Assembly: GCF_907164915.1 (NCBI RefSeq)
Contig: NC_061862.1
Location: 87,468,846 to 87,532,845 of the forward strand
DNA from: Impatiens glandulifera
Taxonomy: Eukaryota > Streptophyta > Magnoliopsida > Ericales > Balsaminaceae
Reading direction: 5' to 3'
Length of the DNA stretch: 64,000 nt
The position numbers and the translations under genes were made by a program. Positions 46,627-58,521 of the stretch are shown here, piece by piece. The notes beneath the pieces were generated by a model. It saw only the letters and a program-made list of their open reading frames with translations. It searched no databases and was not told where the DNA came from. Every line of letters begins with the position of its first letter. The stretch's first letter is position 1.

Positions 46627-49239
46627 ATGGGAACCCAGAGAATGGGATCTCAAGGTGTCAGTGGTAGACAACAAGAACCAAAACCAGAGGGTTTGGTTCG
46701 TCAAGGCTCCTTATACAGCCTAACTCTTGATGAGGTTGAAAGTCAGCTGGGTGATTTGGGGAAACCCTTAAGCAGTATGAATCTCGATGAACTACTCAAG
46801 ACTGTATGGAATGTCGAAACAAATCAAGCTGATTACGCTTCTTCCTTGCCTCAAGGTCAATTTCGTCCTGGTTCCGCCTCTTTGAACAGTCAGTCGAGCA
46901 TTACTTTATCCAGGGACCTTAGTAGGAAGACGGTTGATGAGGTTTGGCAGGATATTCAGCAAGAACAGATGAAGGGTAGTCTTGATCGGTTAAATCAGAG
47001 GCAAATGACGTTAGGTGAGATGACTTTGGAAGATTTCTTGGATAAAGCTGGTATTGTTGCTGGATCTTCTTCGGATAAAAGGGATTCGGGTCCTTCTTTA
47101 GGTATTGATTCGATGATGATGCCTCAACAATGGATGAATTACCCAGTTCCATCGATTCGTCAACAGCAACAACAGAATATGCTTGCAGCTTTCATGCCAA
47201 CACAGCATACAACAATGGTGGAAGGTTCTTATAACTCTGAAAATCAAATGAATTTGTCTTCGTCTCCTTTAATGGGAACTTTATCAGACACACAAATGCC
47301 TGGAAGAAAGAGAGGTGCATCTGGGGATGTAGTGGAGAAAACAGTTGAAAGGAGGCATAAGAGGATGATAAAGAACCGAGAATCTGCAGCTCGTTCGAGA
47401 GCTAGGAAACAGGTTAGGATCTTCAACAATTTTTGTTATTTTCTAGACTTTTTACATGATTATGATTGTTTTTTGTGTTTATGTTTTGGGTGCAGGCTTA
47501 CACAAATGAACTGGAGAATAAGGTATCACAACTTGAAAAGGAGAATGAGAGGCTCAGAAGGCAGAAGGTTCGTTTCTATTTCTAGACTACTGATATTTTG
47601 TGTGAAAAACTTCTGACCTAGAATCGCCATATTAGTAATTTGTTTGATGTGGGGTTATGTTTATTTTTCAGTTTGATGAAAGATGGGTTATTTGGATCAA
47701 ATGATCAAAATATCTTTTGTTATTTAACTTTTTAAAATGTTGTAATGAATAAAATTCGTTAGTTTGATATATTAGCAGCTAGATTTTGTATTCCCTGCAA
47801 TGGATTTGGTATATTAGTCTTAGAGGGTGATGGTAAAGAGCAATGTATAATGTTTCTTGATATGATCAAACAAGGCTTGGATCTTCTAACACCATTGATT
47901 ACTCTTTATCAAGGTTTAATGATAGTATTTACTTATTTGTACAAATTTTGGTACGAAGAAACAGTCTCCATGTATTTTGCAAAGACGGTTGTGATTTTAA
48001 ACTATCTTTCTAATGTGTAAGTGGAATTGACAACAATGTTAGCTTGACATAGTTTTTGTTGTTTGTGTATTGAGAAGATCTTGTACAGGGGTTCAAGTTC
48101 AACCACTTGTGTTTCTGTATATGGATCTAGATTTAGATTCAGATCAGAAATCTCCAATAGATTTATGAATTTGTGTCAAATTAATTCCAGTTTCTAAATG
48201 TGATCATATCTGGATCAACATTGAGATGAGAAATATGAAAGAAAGTGTGTTTTCAAATGAAGCCATATTGTAGATCCTATAGAAGCTCTACTAGGAGGGT
48301 TTATAGGTGTATGAGAAATGTAAGCTATTTATTACTTATTTTATCCTTTAGCTCAAGGTTGTGAGAGTTCATTGACACAATTCATGTTTTTTTGGAAGAC
48401 AATAGTCATTATAGTAGTAGACATTTCCTTCATGGTAGCTAGTCACCTAGGGTTTAGACAAGAACATCGATAGAATGATGAAATGGTTACCTTTGCAAAG
48501 AGCAATAGATATGAGGTGGATTTTGTTGAAGGTCTTATAATCATTGTGAAGACATTTTCACGTTTCATCCTTTTTGAAGTTCAAGATGTGGATTATTTGT
48601 TGAGTGATGTCCCATCTCGATACTTGTCATAGAGTTAAAATGTTTTTTATCATGATTACCCGTAAACACCCATTTTAGATATAACACAACCTGAATATCC
48701 AATCATCCCCTTATAAATAATGTGAGCAAATAGATAAACATAAACTCCTAAAGAATATAGGTTTTCAAATCCTCTTACGAGCAAAATTCATGAACCCACA
48801 TTGCTGAACTTTTCAATTTGTCTGTTAATTGGCCATTTTTTTGGTATTCTAGAACATTCCACCACAAAATTGAACTATATGGAAATGATTCCATGCTTGT
48901 GTTTGTCTGCCTTTGGTTGAACTTGTCTTTCATTAAACTGTTAGAATAGATTCTTATGGTTTGTTCTGTTTCCATTAAAATGTTACAGCATGATTTAAAT
49001 CAATTGAGTCATAATCATAACAATTTTCTAAATATGGCAGATTTCCCATTTCATTTTTTTTGTCTGATTTATCGTCTGTAAAGTATCAACCTAGAGATGT
49101 AGGATTTGTTTTTCTACACTCTTAGAATAGATTCTTATCGTTTGTATTTTTGAAACAGGAGTTGGATAATGTATTGCCAAGTGTTCCTCTTCCAGAGCCA
49201 AAGTACCAGCTTCGCAGGACAAGTTCGGCCTCTTTCTGA
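46627..49239 (+). CDS. AREB3-like: Group-A bZIP transcription factor, AREB3/DPBF3-like
   Basis: Exons are 46627-47412, 47496-47567 and 49159-49239, all GT-AG and phase 0, giving 312 residues. The start is the ATG at 46627 (MGTQRMGSQG); the GTG at 46618 is not a plant start. Conserved regions follow the ABI5/ABF plan: C1 about residues 25-62 (RQGSLYSLTLDEVESQLG), C2 93-114 (LSRKTVDEVWQDIQQ), C3 124-144 (RQMTLGEMTLEDFLDKAG) and C4 at the C-terminus (QLRRTSSASF). Each carries R-x-x-S/T sites that SnRK2 kinases phosphorylate in this family. The basic region (KRMIKNRESAARSRARKQ) spans the first junction, and the leucine zipper (AYTNELENKVSQLEKENERL) is exon 2. The family binds ABRE (ACGT-core) promoters in the nucleus during ABA, seed and drought responses. 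SPLMGTLSDTQMPGRKR favours AREB3/DPBF3 over ABI5. Intron 2 (1,591 bp) has no element signature I could see. Confidence 0.93.
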
Positions 49240-50400
49240 TATACTTGTGGAGTTTCATGTGTTTTTCTTTCTCCTTCTCCGTTACTTAGTATGTTTTGTA
49301 ATTTTTGTTTTTGTTTTTAACCAAACAAAGACATAAGTTAACTTTTTAGTCCTTGAAGACACCCCCTTAAAAAAGGGTACTGAGATGAATCTGCTGGTTA
49401 ATGTATGAATGGCCCTTTTCACCATTGTGGCCTTTGTTTGTGGTAGTTTCATCTTTATTAGATTTGAGGAACATAATGTAATGGATCGGCTAGTAACTTA
49501 ATCTCACCAACTGTTCTTTCTCTCTCGAAACTCATTCTTGCGGTTTTTAATTGATGGTTTTGAGGGGTAGCAAGATCCTGCACCATACATAACAAGTGGT
49601 GGTTGTTCTATAGACATTTTAATAACTATTAGATTCTTTGCAACCTGTTATTATGTTTTGGAGCTTCTCTTTGTTGTGTTTCATGTTTTTTTTTCTCTCA
49701 TTGCATTTTGTTGTGTTGTCAATTGACCTTATTCTACTGTTGTTTTTACCATCTACTTGTATAGTTCAAATGGGTGTAATACAAAATGAAAGTGAATCAA
49801 CATTGCATAATGGATGTCAAGAATGATTTTCAGAATAGTCTGAAAGCTGTTAGTACTTGTGTGAACTTTAATTGACTAGGTTTAAGAATCTTTTAATAAC
49901 TTGTTAATATATATATGACTAAGTTATACTCCATAATATTATCTAATCTAGATCAATATTAAAAAAAGATACTTAACAAAAAAAAAAATTCAAATAAATT
50001 TTTACTTATGTTTTATTCAAGCTCAGATCAATCCGTATATGAGTGATTTTGATTTCAAAGTGTTTCCATAGCCAATTGAGTGTTTCGAAACAAAGCCAAT
50101 TGAGCTACTTAGACTAATCAAAATTTTGAGTTTATGGTATCTATTTTTGTCAAATAAAAATCAATTGTCATATATTATTTTGTAAAATTTATAAATTTGG
50201 CATATAATAACTTTTTTTTATACAAATTTCATATTCTTTTCATTCATTAATCACTGTTTTCAAACCAAATGCCAAAAAACCACATTATTTTCTGTGTTTT
50301 GTGTTCATCCGAATTAGACTTATATAAATATTTTTTCAAACAGGCACTACTTTTCATTCAAATACTTCTGATCAAAATAGACCAAAAACAATTATAAAAA
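49240..50400. other. bZIP 3' UTR, then intergenic DNA
   Basis: The first ~300 bases after the stop are T-rich and fit a 3' UTR; no single polyadenylation signal stands out. From about 49600 there is no coding evidence. The open frame at 49638-49826 is Leu/Phe-rich by composition and not credible. Confidence 0.45.
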
Positions 50401-50413
50401 GAAGAAAAAGAAA

Positions 50414-51035
50414 TCACTGATGAATACAAGCAGTTAAAATGTTCCAAACACAGTCTAGAGACATTTGAAAACAAAAGTTCACTAAACAAAAGTAATGTTC
50501 ACTATCAAAAGTTCTAAACAAATACACCGGTGAAATGGGAGAGCCAACTTTCAAAATCAAGAACCATAGGATCATAATCATCATTGAATGATCTCCCAAA
50601 TTTGGAAGGATTCTCCAACAGATCCCAACAAAAGCTCTTTAGGGAAAGTAAACATCAATTCAACATCCACCTGGAAAATCCATCAAAAGAGAAGGCTATA
50701 TAACATATTCATCCTCACCAAAGAACAAATCACACAGATCCCATCTTGTACAGAGAGGAGAAGGATCTTGTACAGAGAGGAGAAGGAGAAGAGTGAGGAG
50801 AAGAAACCTTAAAAAAAATATCCTCAAATAAGTGCTTCTTCAAATTGCTCAAGATTTTACTCTCAAGACTGTGCAAGTTAATTCCATTTAAGGAACAACA
50901 TTCATATAATAGTTTTGTTTGCATAGTACATAATACACTTGAGAGTTCTAATAAAGCACAAGATAAATTATTCAACTTACCCCCACCAACCAACCAAACC
51001 AAATCAATCCAACACTTATTTCAAGTCTCTTCTCA
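50414..51035 (-). other. 3' flank of the UBC22-like gene, with an exon-like stretch
   Basis: Bases 51035-50830 are probable 3' UTR. Farther down the minus strand an acceptor-like GATTTTCCAG ends at about 50674. After it an open stretch reads LLENPSKFGRSFNDDYDPMV and LDFESWLSHFTGVFV, stopping near 50520. It could be a spliced 3' UTR piece or the last exon of an unrecognised gene; I do not know the family. A 21-bp unit (CTTGTACAGAGAGGAGAAGGA) is tandemly duplicated near 50747-50790. Confidence 0.35.
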
Positions 51036-54000
51036 TCATAATCTCTTTAAACTCTTCTTTCTTGCATCAATTTTCTTTTTATCTGCATGAGCTCTTCCTC
51101 CTCCCAAACCATTATTATCCTTCTTCTGTGCTGCAGTTGACCCACTCACTCCTGTCTCATCGATATTTGAGTTTAATAATGCCACCTTGGAAGAGGCTGT
51201 GGCAGATTCTCTCAATGGTAGAGTTGTCGTCGATTCTGGTAACTTCTGATCGGCTTTGAGGGTGGTGGAGGCATTCAATTGATCGACATTGAGGGCAGTG
51301 GTCGATTCTGATATAGCTCCTGTCTTAACTTTTGGCTTTGGCTTATGCGCATGAATTCCAGTGTAGATCCTGCAAGATAAAGAGTTTTGAAGGGAAATGT
51401 ATTAAAGGGAATGTGTTACATAGGAATAGGATAGGACAAGAGAAGGTTTGATGAAGGGTTTTTTGGATTTATCCCATCATCAACTAAAATACCCTTGCTT
51501 AGTATTTTTTAATTTTTGGAAACAAATTATCTTTCTAACCTTGCATGCCTGGCGTATTCCTCATAATTTTCAAGCAGCAGCTTGCCAGCCTGTTCATTCA
51601 ATGCCGATTCTGGAAATGGTTCTATCAGCAGACACCTGACTACCTGTCCATGACATATTTTTAATTGTAAATAGCATATGATAACAGGGTCCATTTTAAA
51701 TAGAAAATCTTAGCTCAATCAAGCAGCTGTCCGAAAGATTAAATTTTGTAACGAATCTTTTAATGTTTCGTGAAATTGTTTCCACGAGTTTTTTAGCACC
51801 CCTATGGTTTACATTTTGTTCAGAGAAGAAAATACCATTTTTTCATAGTTATTCGGAAACGTCACTAAGATTGAGTAATTAATTATATTACACGCTTTAG
51901 AAACCTCATTAACGTTCTCTGTGTGATAACTTCCATTAACCTAATTAATGGATAAAAACACAACTTACAATGAGGACATGCCGCAAGTCAAGAGTAGAGT
52001 TCCAATCCTTCTTCAAAGTGTTCACACAAATCTCTCCATTTGTTGCAATATTTGGATGGAAAATCTTAGTTAAAAAGTAACCTGGATCCAAAAAAGACAA
52101 TAGGATTAGCTGCTGCAAGTGTACGCACCAATTGTTCTATCAGAAGAAAACCAATATTTATTCCTACCAAGTTGTTGAAAAGAGTAACCATCATAGTGAA
52201 ACATTTATAAAATATTGACAACCAAAATACCCATAACCTACTACCACATACACAAACAAGAGAATCTTAGTAAATTAATCAAGTTTACCATCCAATTTCT
52301 GCTTCACCCCCCAAACATTTTCAAAACATAGTATTTTTTTATGACCAGGACCCAGGGTGCTTACACCCACCTCAACTAATCCCCGAAGCTAGCACAACAG
52401 CCCACTTCAATCTAGGGCCTTGATCGGATTGAGTTATTTGAATAACCTAAAATAACCCACCATCTTTTCATCCATCCCTCTAATCAATCACATAAATCAA
52501 ATTATCAACCAAAACTATCTTTTTTAAAAACAATTCATTATATATTAATACCCTTCAAGTCTTTTTACCCAAATAACCGCAATTAACTCACTTTTTCATA
52601 ACCCCAATTAAGTACAGATGGGTCAAAATACAGTAATTTATAAATTATATAGTGCAGTTAGTCCTATCTACCTATTCTTCAAAACTAGTTTTGTTAGAAT
52701 TATGTCTAGCACAACCTTAATATATATTGCATCATGTCATAGTCTAATATACATGAAACCATCCAACTCATTGATTAATTAATATATTGCAGTTAGTATG
52801 AACATAAGATTAATTGAAGATATAAATCCCTTAGTAAGATTAGGCGTTTATAAGTTTAATATCCGCAGATTCATTTGTTCCCCAAAAAACAATCGGCAGA
52901 TTTCATAACATGCAATATATTTGACTACATACAAGGAAAAAGAAAATGCAACTCTGAACACTAGTCATGGTATTCCCAATTGGAGTGTAAATTATATCAA
53001 TCTTTCTTATCCCAGAATAAGTGAACATGAAGCTTAATCATTCACTTTTTCAAAAACAATGAATAACCTGTACTTGCATAAAGATTGCAATATGTCACAA
53101 CCACCAACCTTAAAGTAATCTATAAAATGGAACATAAAGATTAACATAAATGCATTTTCATCTAGGAAAAGACTTAGTCAACTTTAAACAATGTTAAACC
53201 TGTAAAACCAGATCATATGTTTGGAGCAAAGACAAACCAGGTCGGACAAAAATAGAATAGTAATACCTTTTGGAGGAGTATGAGGATAGTCATGAGATAA
53301 TATCAACTTCATACGGAATACACCATTCTCATATGGAGTTCCACCTGCAAAATGATTTTTTTGTTTCTTTTATAATTTCGTAAGAAGCATGACAGGCATA
53401 ATAAAAAGATTCCAGGGTAAAGTAGCATGCCTGGGCCTTCAATGTCAGCATATATAACTGCAAAGTCATCATCATTGACATTCACTCTAATTCCCTCTGG
53501 AGGGGTTTCATTCAAATTCTTCAATTCTTTGGCAAGTTTCTTAATCACATTTGGTGGAAGATTTTCATTCGTAGCCTGCAAAATATATAAGAGCAAACAA
53601 TAACAAATTAAGGTTATAATAAAGTAGCCAGAGTTTGATCGAAATATACAAGGGGAGGAAAAAGAGAAAGATGTCAATGTTTTCAACTTCGCAAGGGGTT
53701 AATGTGTGTATTTTATTGGCTTAACTGCTTTCTAAATAAAGGAGTCGATCATCTTCAAGCCCTCTTGCTTTAGATTAGGGATGCTTCAAAATGCAGCAAC
53801 TACCAAATTGTTTTTTTTAATGTTAAAATTTTGTATTAAATAGAGATGCAAAGCAACTTCTAATTACTTTCTAATAGGAGTTATTTCAAACAAAGAAGGG
53901 GCTGCAATACCTACGAGGGAATGGTTCTCTCACTAAACCTTCAACATAGGGGGACTAACATTTTGATTAATAAGTTCTTTGGATGATTAGGTTAGTCCTT

Positions 54001-54630
54001 TTTCTTAGTTCTACAGACTGGAATTCATTTCCAATAGTTTATAGGAACGCTTTAAAAAATCATCACTCCTAGTAGCCTTTAAAAAGTTCCAATCCTTTCC
54101 GGCTCAGTTTAAGCCTTTTCTTGTTGACTATTTAAAATGGAAATTTCAATGCCATTTTAAGTGATAAAGATGCCACGTCAGTCTCAATGTCATCAACTAT
54201 ATCTTTTTTCTTCTTCTGAAAACCAGGGTCCCTGGAGGAAACTAGCATGAATCCCACAGCCATACCTCAATAGTCATCCTTCCAAATGAAGGAAAACCAG
54301 GGTTATATGACATCAACTATACCTCTCCTGTAACAGTCATCCTTCCAAATGCTAAATACTAAGATGGGAATAAAAGCAAAAGAAAAAGTCAAAACATAGA
54401 TTTATCTATTTCTCCTGCTATTTTAGTAAGTTGTGGGTCAAGGAGCTTTAGATAAGAGTGATGCTCAGCAAATTATCTGATTTTAGGAAAATGGCTTACT
54501 CAGCTTCCATCCAAATTTTAAAGCTGGCATGTCATAATGTTGTCATCACACACACAAAACAAAATAAAATCGGGCCACAAAATGGATTTGAGAAGAATAG
54601 ATATACTCTACAAACTCAGGTAATTACCAT
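51036..54630 (-). CDS. UBC22: Ubiquitin-conjugating enzyme E2, UBC22/UBE2S-like
   Basis: Six coding exons on the minus strand: 54630-54628 (ATG only), 53575-53431, 53344-53267, 52081-51969, 51643-51540 and 51369-51036; 777 bp, 258 residues. The E2 fold starts at [20 protein letters not shown]. It holds HPN at 84-86 and the catalytic Cys at 94 ([14 protein letters not shown]), then [20 protein letters not shown] and [15 protein letters not shown] Ser/Thr-rich linker leads to a basic tail ending [13 protein letters not shown]. Length, core and tail match Arabidopsis UBC22 and animal UBE2S, which extend Lys11-linked ubiquitin chains with the anaphase-promoting complex. Intron 53430-53345 has a GC donor (CAG|GCATGC); the others are GT-AG. 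All phases agree and no lesion was found. Confidence 0.95.
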
Positions 54631-56460
54631 AATAATCTGAATGGTGAGAGCTTCCAAAAGACCACTGGATTTGCAAAGAGACTGGATTTCTGCAAATAAG
54701 AGACTTTAGCACAATAAAAAAGAAGTACCAATGTTGTATTTAGATATTAACACAACTAAGTCATTGTCGAAACAAATTAGGTTTATTTGGAAATACCATT
54801 TGTATCGGATTTCTCATCAAGATGGGATCACAATTCGAAACATGATATTATTTTTAACTCAGTGTAACACAAATTCACAGTTTCTCTACCATGCCCGGAT
54901 ATGGTAACCAAAGTGTAAATAAATGAGGCCATTTAAGGAATGTATTTCAGATGGAAACAACAATTGAACAACATAAGAGTTAACACCTATGAAAGTAGGT
55001 GTTTGGCGAGAACAATGTGTTAAGAAGCAATGTTAAACAAAGATAAAGGTTATAAAAAGAAGAAAAAGAGGGGATAACATAAACCCGATATTAGTTTATT
55101 TGAAGCTCTTGCAGTTACTTCTGCTAATGACTTAACTTGACACGAAGTTTTCATATTTCCGAACATTCCGTAAATGAAGCATATTTGAATGTTCTCAAAA
55201 CATTTGACATCCATAATTATATAAAAGAAAATTACTATTTTAAATGAATCCAACATTGAATTCTTCCAAGTCCTGATCTAGAAAAATCCCAAATACTTAC
55301 TATGGCCCATAATTCATAATGAAGTAATTATTTTCTAGAAAAAACAGGACGGATAGGAAACAACGCAGAGAAAGAGTTCTGAAACAAAATTGTGGTCGAT
55401 CAAACAAATACAAATGCAACACGGTTACAAGTCACACACGTCGTTAAGGGAAACACAGTACTCTTTTGGATATTCCTCAATCCTAGTAGGTTAAATTCAA
55501 TTGTCAAGAAAAATAACTTATGAAACTGATACGGAATGAAGACTAGGGTTCCAAAGGGAAGGGCCTATCACACAACGACACGTGCCCGACGAATTAATAG
55601 TATTATTATGGTATTTATCTTTTTAGTTTAATATCATACCGCTATTAATTCATCGGTCACGTGTTGTTATGTGATTGAACCTTAGTCTCCATTCCCTATA
55701 AAAAAAACATGAGACTCCATGCAAAAGAAGAAAAACAAGCCAAGATGACTTTTTAGGTCATGCACAGCACTGTAACCAATATACAACATTAAATCATCAA
55801 AAAAGTAAAACACCATCAAACAAAAGAAGATGGATTTGTTAACCAGATAGATATATGATGCCTCAAACTCACAAGGAGGATAGAAGAAATATTGAAGGTT
55901 TTGCCATGTGACGATCTTAGTGAAAGTTCATAAGCACAAAAGAGGGATTCTTGAGAGCCAACGCAGTTAAAGAAGATAACTTTGTCATGAGAGAAACACA
56001 GAAGATTACCAAAGGAGTCTTACACAGACTACCCAATGAACAATCAGTCAAAAGACATGAGCTTTTCCAATCAATTACTACATATCGAAACAGAATCAAA
56101 TTGATGAATCAAAATGTGCGGATCAGCTGATGAATTCTCCCAAAACCCACAAAAGTTTTGTTTCCGATCTGAACAAACCGCAACGAAAGGACAAACAAAA
56201 AGTTGTTCAAGAAAGTCCAAGATGACGATGATCAACTACGACTAAGACACGGTAAAAGTTCTCTCACAAACAGCATAACAAGTACATATCGAAATCGAGT
56301 TGGATAGTCCACACAAATTGTGAAAACAAAAACAAGAAAATGAAAGGTAACGAAAGCCAAAATTGAGGGTTAGGGCATATCACCTTTAAAGAAGAAGAAG
56401 GATTTAGACTGCCGTAGATATCTTCTTCCGCCTTCTCTCTCTTTCTCTCTCTTTCTCTCT
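54631..56460 (-). promoter_or_regulatory. UBC22: 5' UTR exons, leader introns and promoter-proximal region of the UBC22-like gene
   Basis: A leader exon at 54689-54628 follows a TTATTTGCAG acceptor and ends exactly with the ATG. A first exon ends at 56384 (TTTAAAG|GTGATATG) and contains a (CT)n-type repeat on the plus strand at 56431-56462. The leader intron 56383-54690 is about 1.7 kb. The transcription start should lie near 56460 or slightly above. Exon limits are from splice signals, not transcript data. Confidence 0.6.
55530..55699. mobile_element. Foldback (MITE-like) element in the UBC22 leader intron
   Basis: The left arm (GGAATGAAGACTAGG, ATCACACAACGACACGTG, CGACGAATTAATAG) and the right arm (CTATTAATTCATCGG, TCACGTGTTGTTATGTGAT, CTTAGTCTCCATTCC) are reverse complements with a few mismatches and one ~18-base gap. 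The loop of about 30 bp is AT-rich. There is no coding capacity. Confidence 0.7.
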
Positions 56461-56462
56461 CT

Positions 56463-56887
56463 TGGGCAAAGAGCGATTTCTAAAGAGCGTTGTGCGAAAG
56501 CGATCTGCCCTTTCAAGCTCCGTTTATGGGGAGCAACTTTGGACCGTTGGACGCCTGGATTGTGGGCCAGCAAAACCGGTTTAGCTGGCGGTCAAGCTTT
56601 GACACGTTTTTCTTTGAACCGGTTTATATTTCAGATTTTAGAACTAGTTTGAATTTCAAAATAAGTCGCCGATCACCTTTTTAGAAAATAAATTGAATCA
56701 AACTAATCTTAACTTTCAAAATCTCACCTTTTAAAATGGGATTAAAATGTTTTAAAGATTTGAAAAACTATAAATTACAATATTAAATATTTATTAAAAG
56801 ATTTAGTTAACTAGATCTATAAAATTCAAAAGTATATAGCAAGACATTGGTGTGAATTTAACGACTGATATAGATTGCAATTTGAAA

Positions 56888-56955
<68 letters not shown>

Positions 56956-57960
56956 GACTATTAAAACTTGCATTTTAAATTTATATACCTATAAATTATT
57001 TGTATATAGTATTATATTTTAGGAGTATTTTTATGAAATAAGTTATATAAAGAAGTTGTTATAATTTATTGGTCCATTAAAATTAAAATTATGGGTTAAT
57101 AAAACATTATGGAAGGAAATTTGTTTTCGACTTCTTTAACTTTTTTTTTTAAATGTTCATTTTATTTTCTTAATTTAGAAGGGTTATGTACTTAAAAACT
57201 TTAAGAAATAACACAAATTAATTTATTAGGGTACTTTTATACTAAGTTTATAAAAGATTTCTATCACATAGACGTTCTCTATATTTTTACGATTTAAAAA
57301 TGATATATATAGACAAATAGGGTGTAAGCGGTTTGATTCGGTCAATTTTAACACCAAAATACACCATCAACCCATTGAAGTAGGTTTTAGAAAATCTCAT
57401 ATTTTCGGTTTCAATTTATTGAGATTGATTCAATCAATTTTATTTGTTCGTAAAAAATATTACTATATTTAAAATTTATTTGAAAATAAAGAGTATCAAT
57501 TATATATATTTATTTGAAAAATAAATAGCAAAATGTCTTTTATTGATCTGGTTATCTAATAACAAAAATACTTGTGCATTGTAATGAAATAAAGATTGAA
57601 ATTTTCAATTATCAAAACATCTCTTACATAGAAACAACTATGCATATTATAATTTAATGATTAAAAAACTTATTAGATATCAACTATATATATTGGAACT
57701 AAATTATATATAATTTTTAAATTTTAAATGGTTCGACTGTTACTAAACCGATTCAGTTTGGTCTAACATGATTTTAGATTAGGTATATACACTCATTTTT
57801 TATTGATTTAAATCACTCGGGTTCGACTTACTTACACATTTAAGAACTAGTTATAATGAAAACTTGTTTGTAAGTTTGTTGAGCAAGATAATATGAAATC
57901 AATATGATATATTTGCATTCAATGATAAAAATATAATGGTAGAAATTTGAGAACGCAAAA
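56463..57960. other. Intergenic region with a (TA)n tract
   Basis: Up to about 56700 this is probable promoter of the minus-strand gene. A (TA)n microsatellite of about 62 bp lies at 56889-56950. The rest is AT-rich with no gene. Confidence 0.5.
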
Positions 57961-57985
57961 TGTTGGGATACCAGGAGACGCAAAA

Positions 57986-58521
57986 TGTTGGGATAGCAGG
58001 AGATGAAGTATCCCTTAATTCAAGAACAACAACATCGGATAATTGCGGAAACGAAATAAAGCACACTAAACAACACATACACAATATTTATAGTGGTTCG
58101 GCCAAAACAGACCTACATCCATTTTTGAAGCACAAGAGGCTCTCAACTTTATTATCAAGATTGTTATAGGAGTATTACAATAATTCTCTCATAATGAATT
58201 CTCACACAGAACTCACAAGGAAGCGATGCTTTCAAGGCAAAGACTTGGCTTTCTAAAGTGCCCGACTACAATTTTAAATAAGCATCAATTAGGTCAATAT
58301 TAATATCTTGTGCAAATCTCTCAAAGAACTTCCAAAATATTCTTATTGTATTTTCATAATAAAAGATCTACTTTCCTTTTGTGTTAATCTTATTTCTTAA
58401 TATCAAAATTATACACCAAAATATATAGTTTTCTTTTGTTGAATATACACTTTCCTTGTACTAAGATTGTGTATCATGAATATATACCATAATTGTAATA
58501 TTTGTAAATCCATTCTCAACA
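57986..58521 (-). repeat. 3' LTR of the minus-strand copia element
   Basis: 536 bp, ending at CTCAACA. The outer 25 bp together with the target site is tandemly duplicated to the left (57961 is an alternative boundary, also preceded by CAAAA). Confidence 0.85.
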
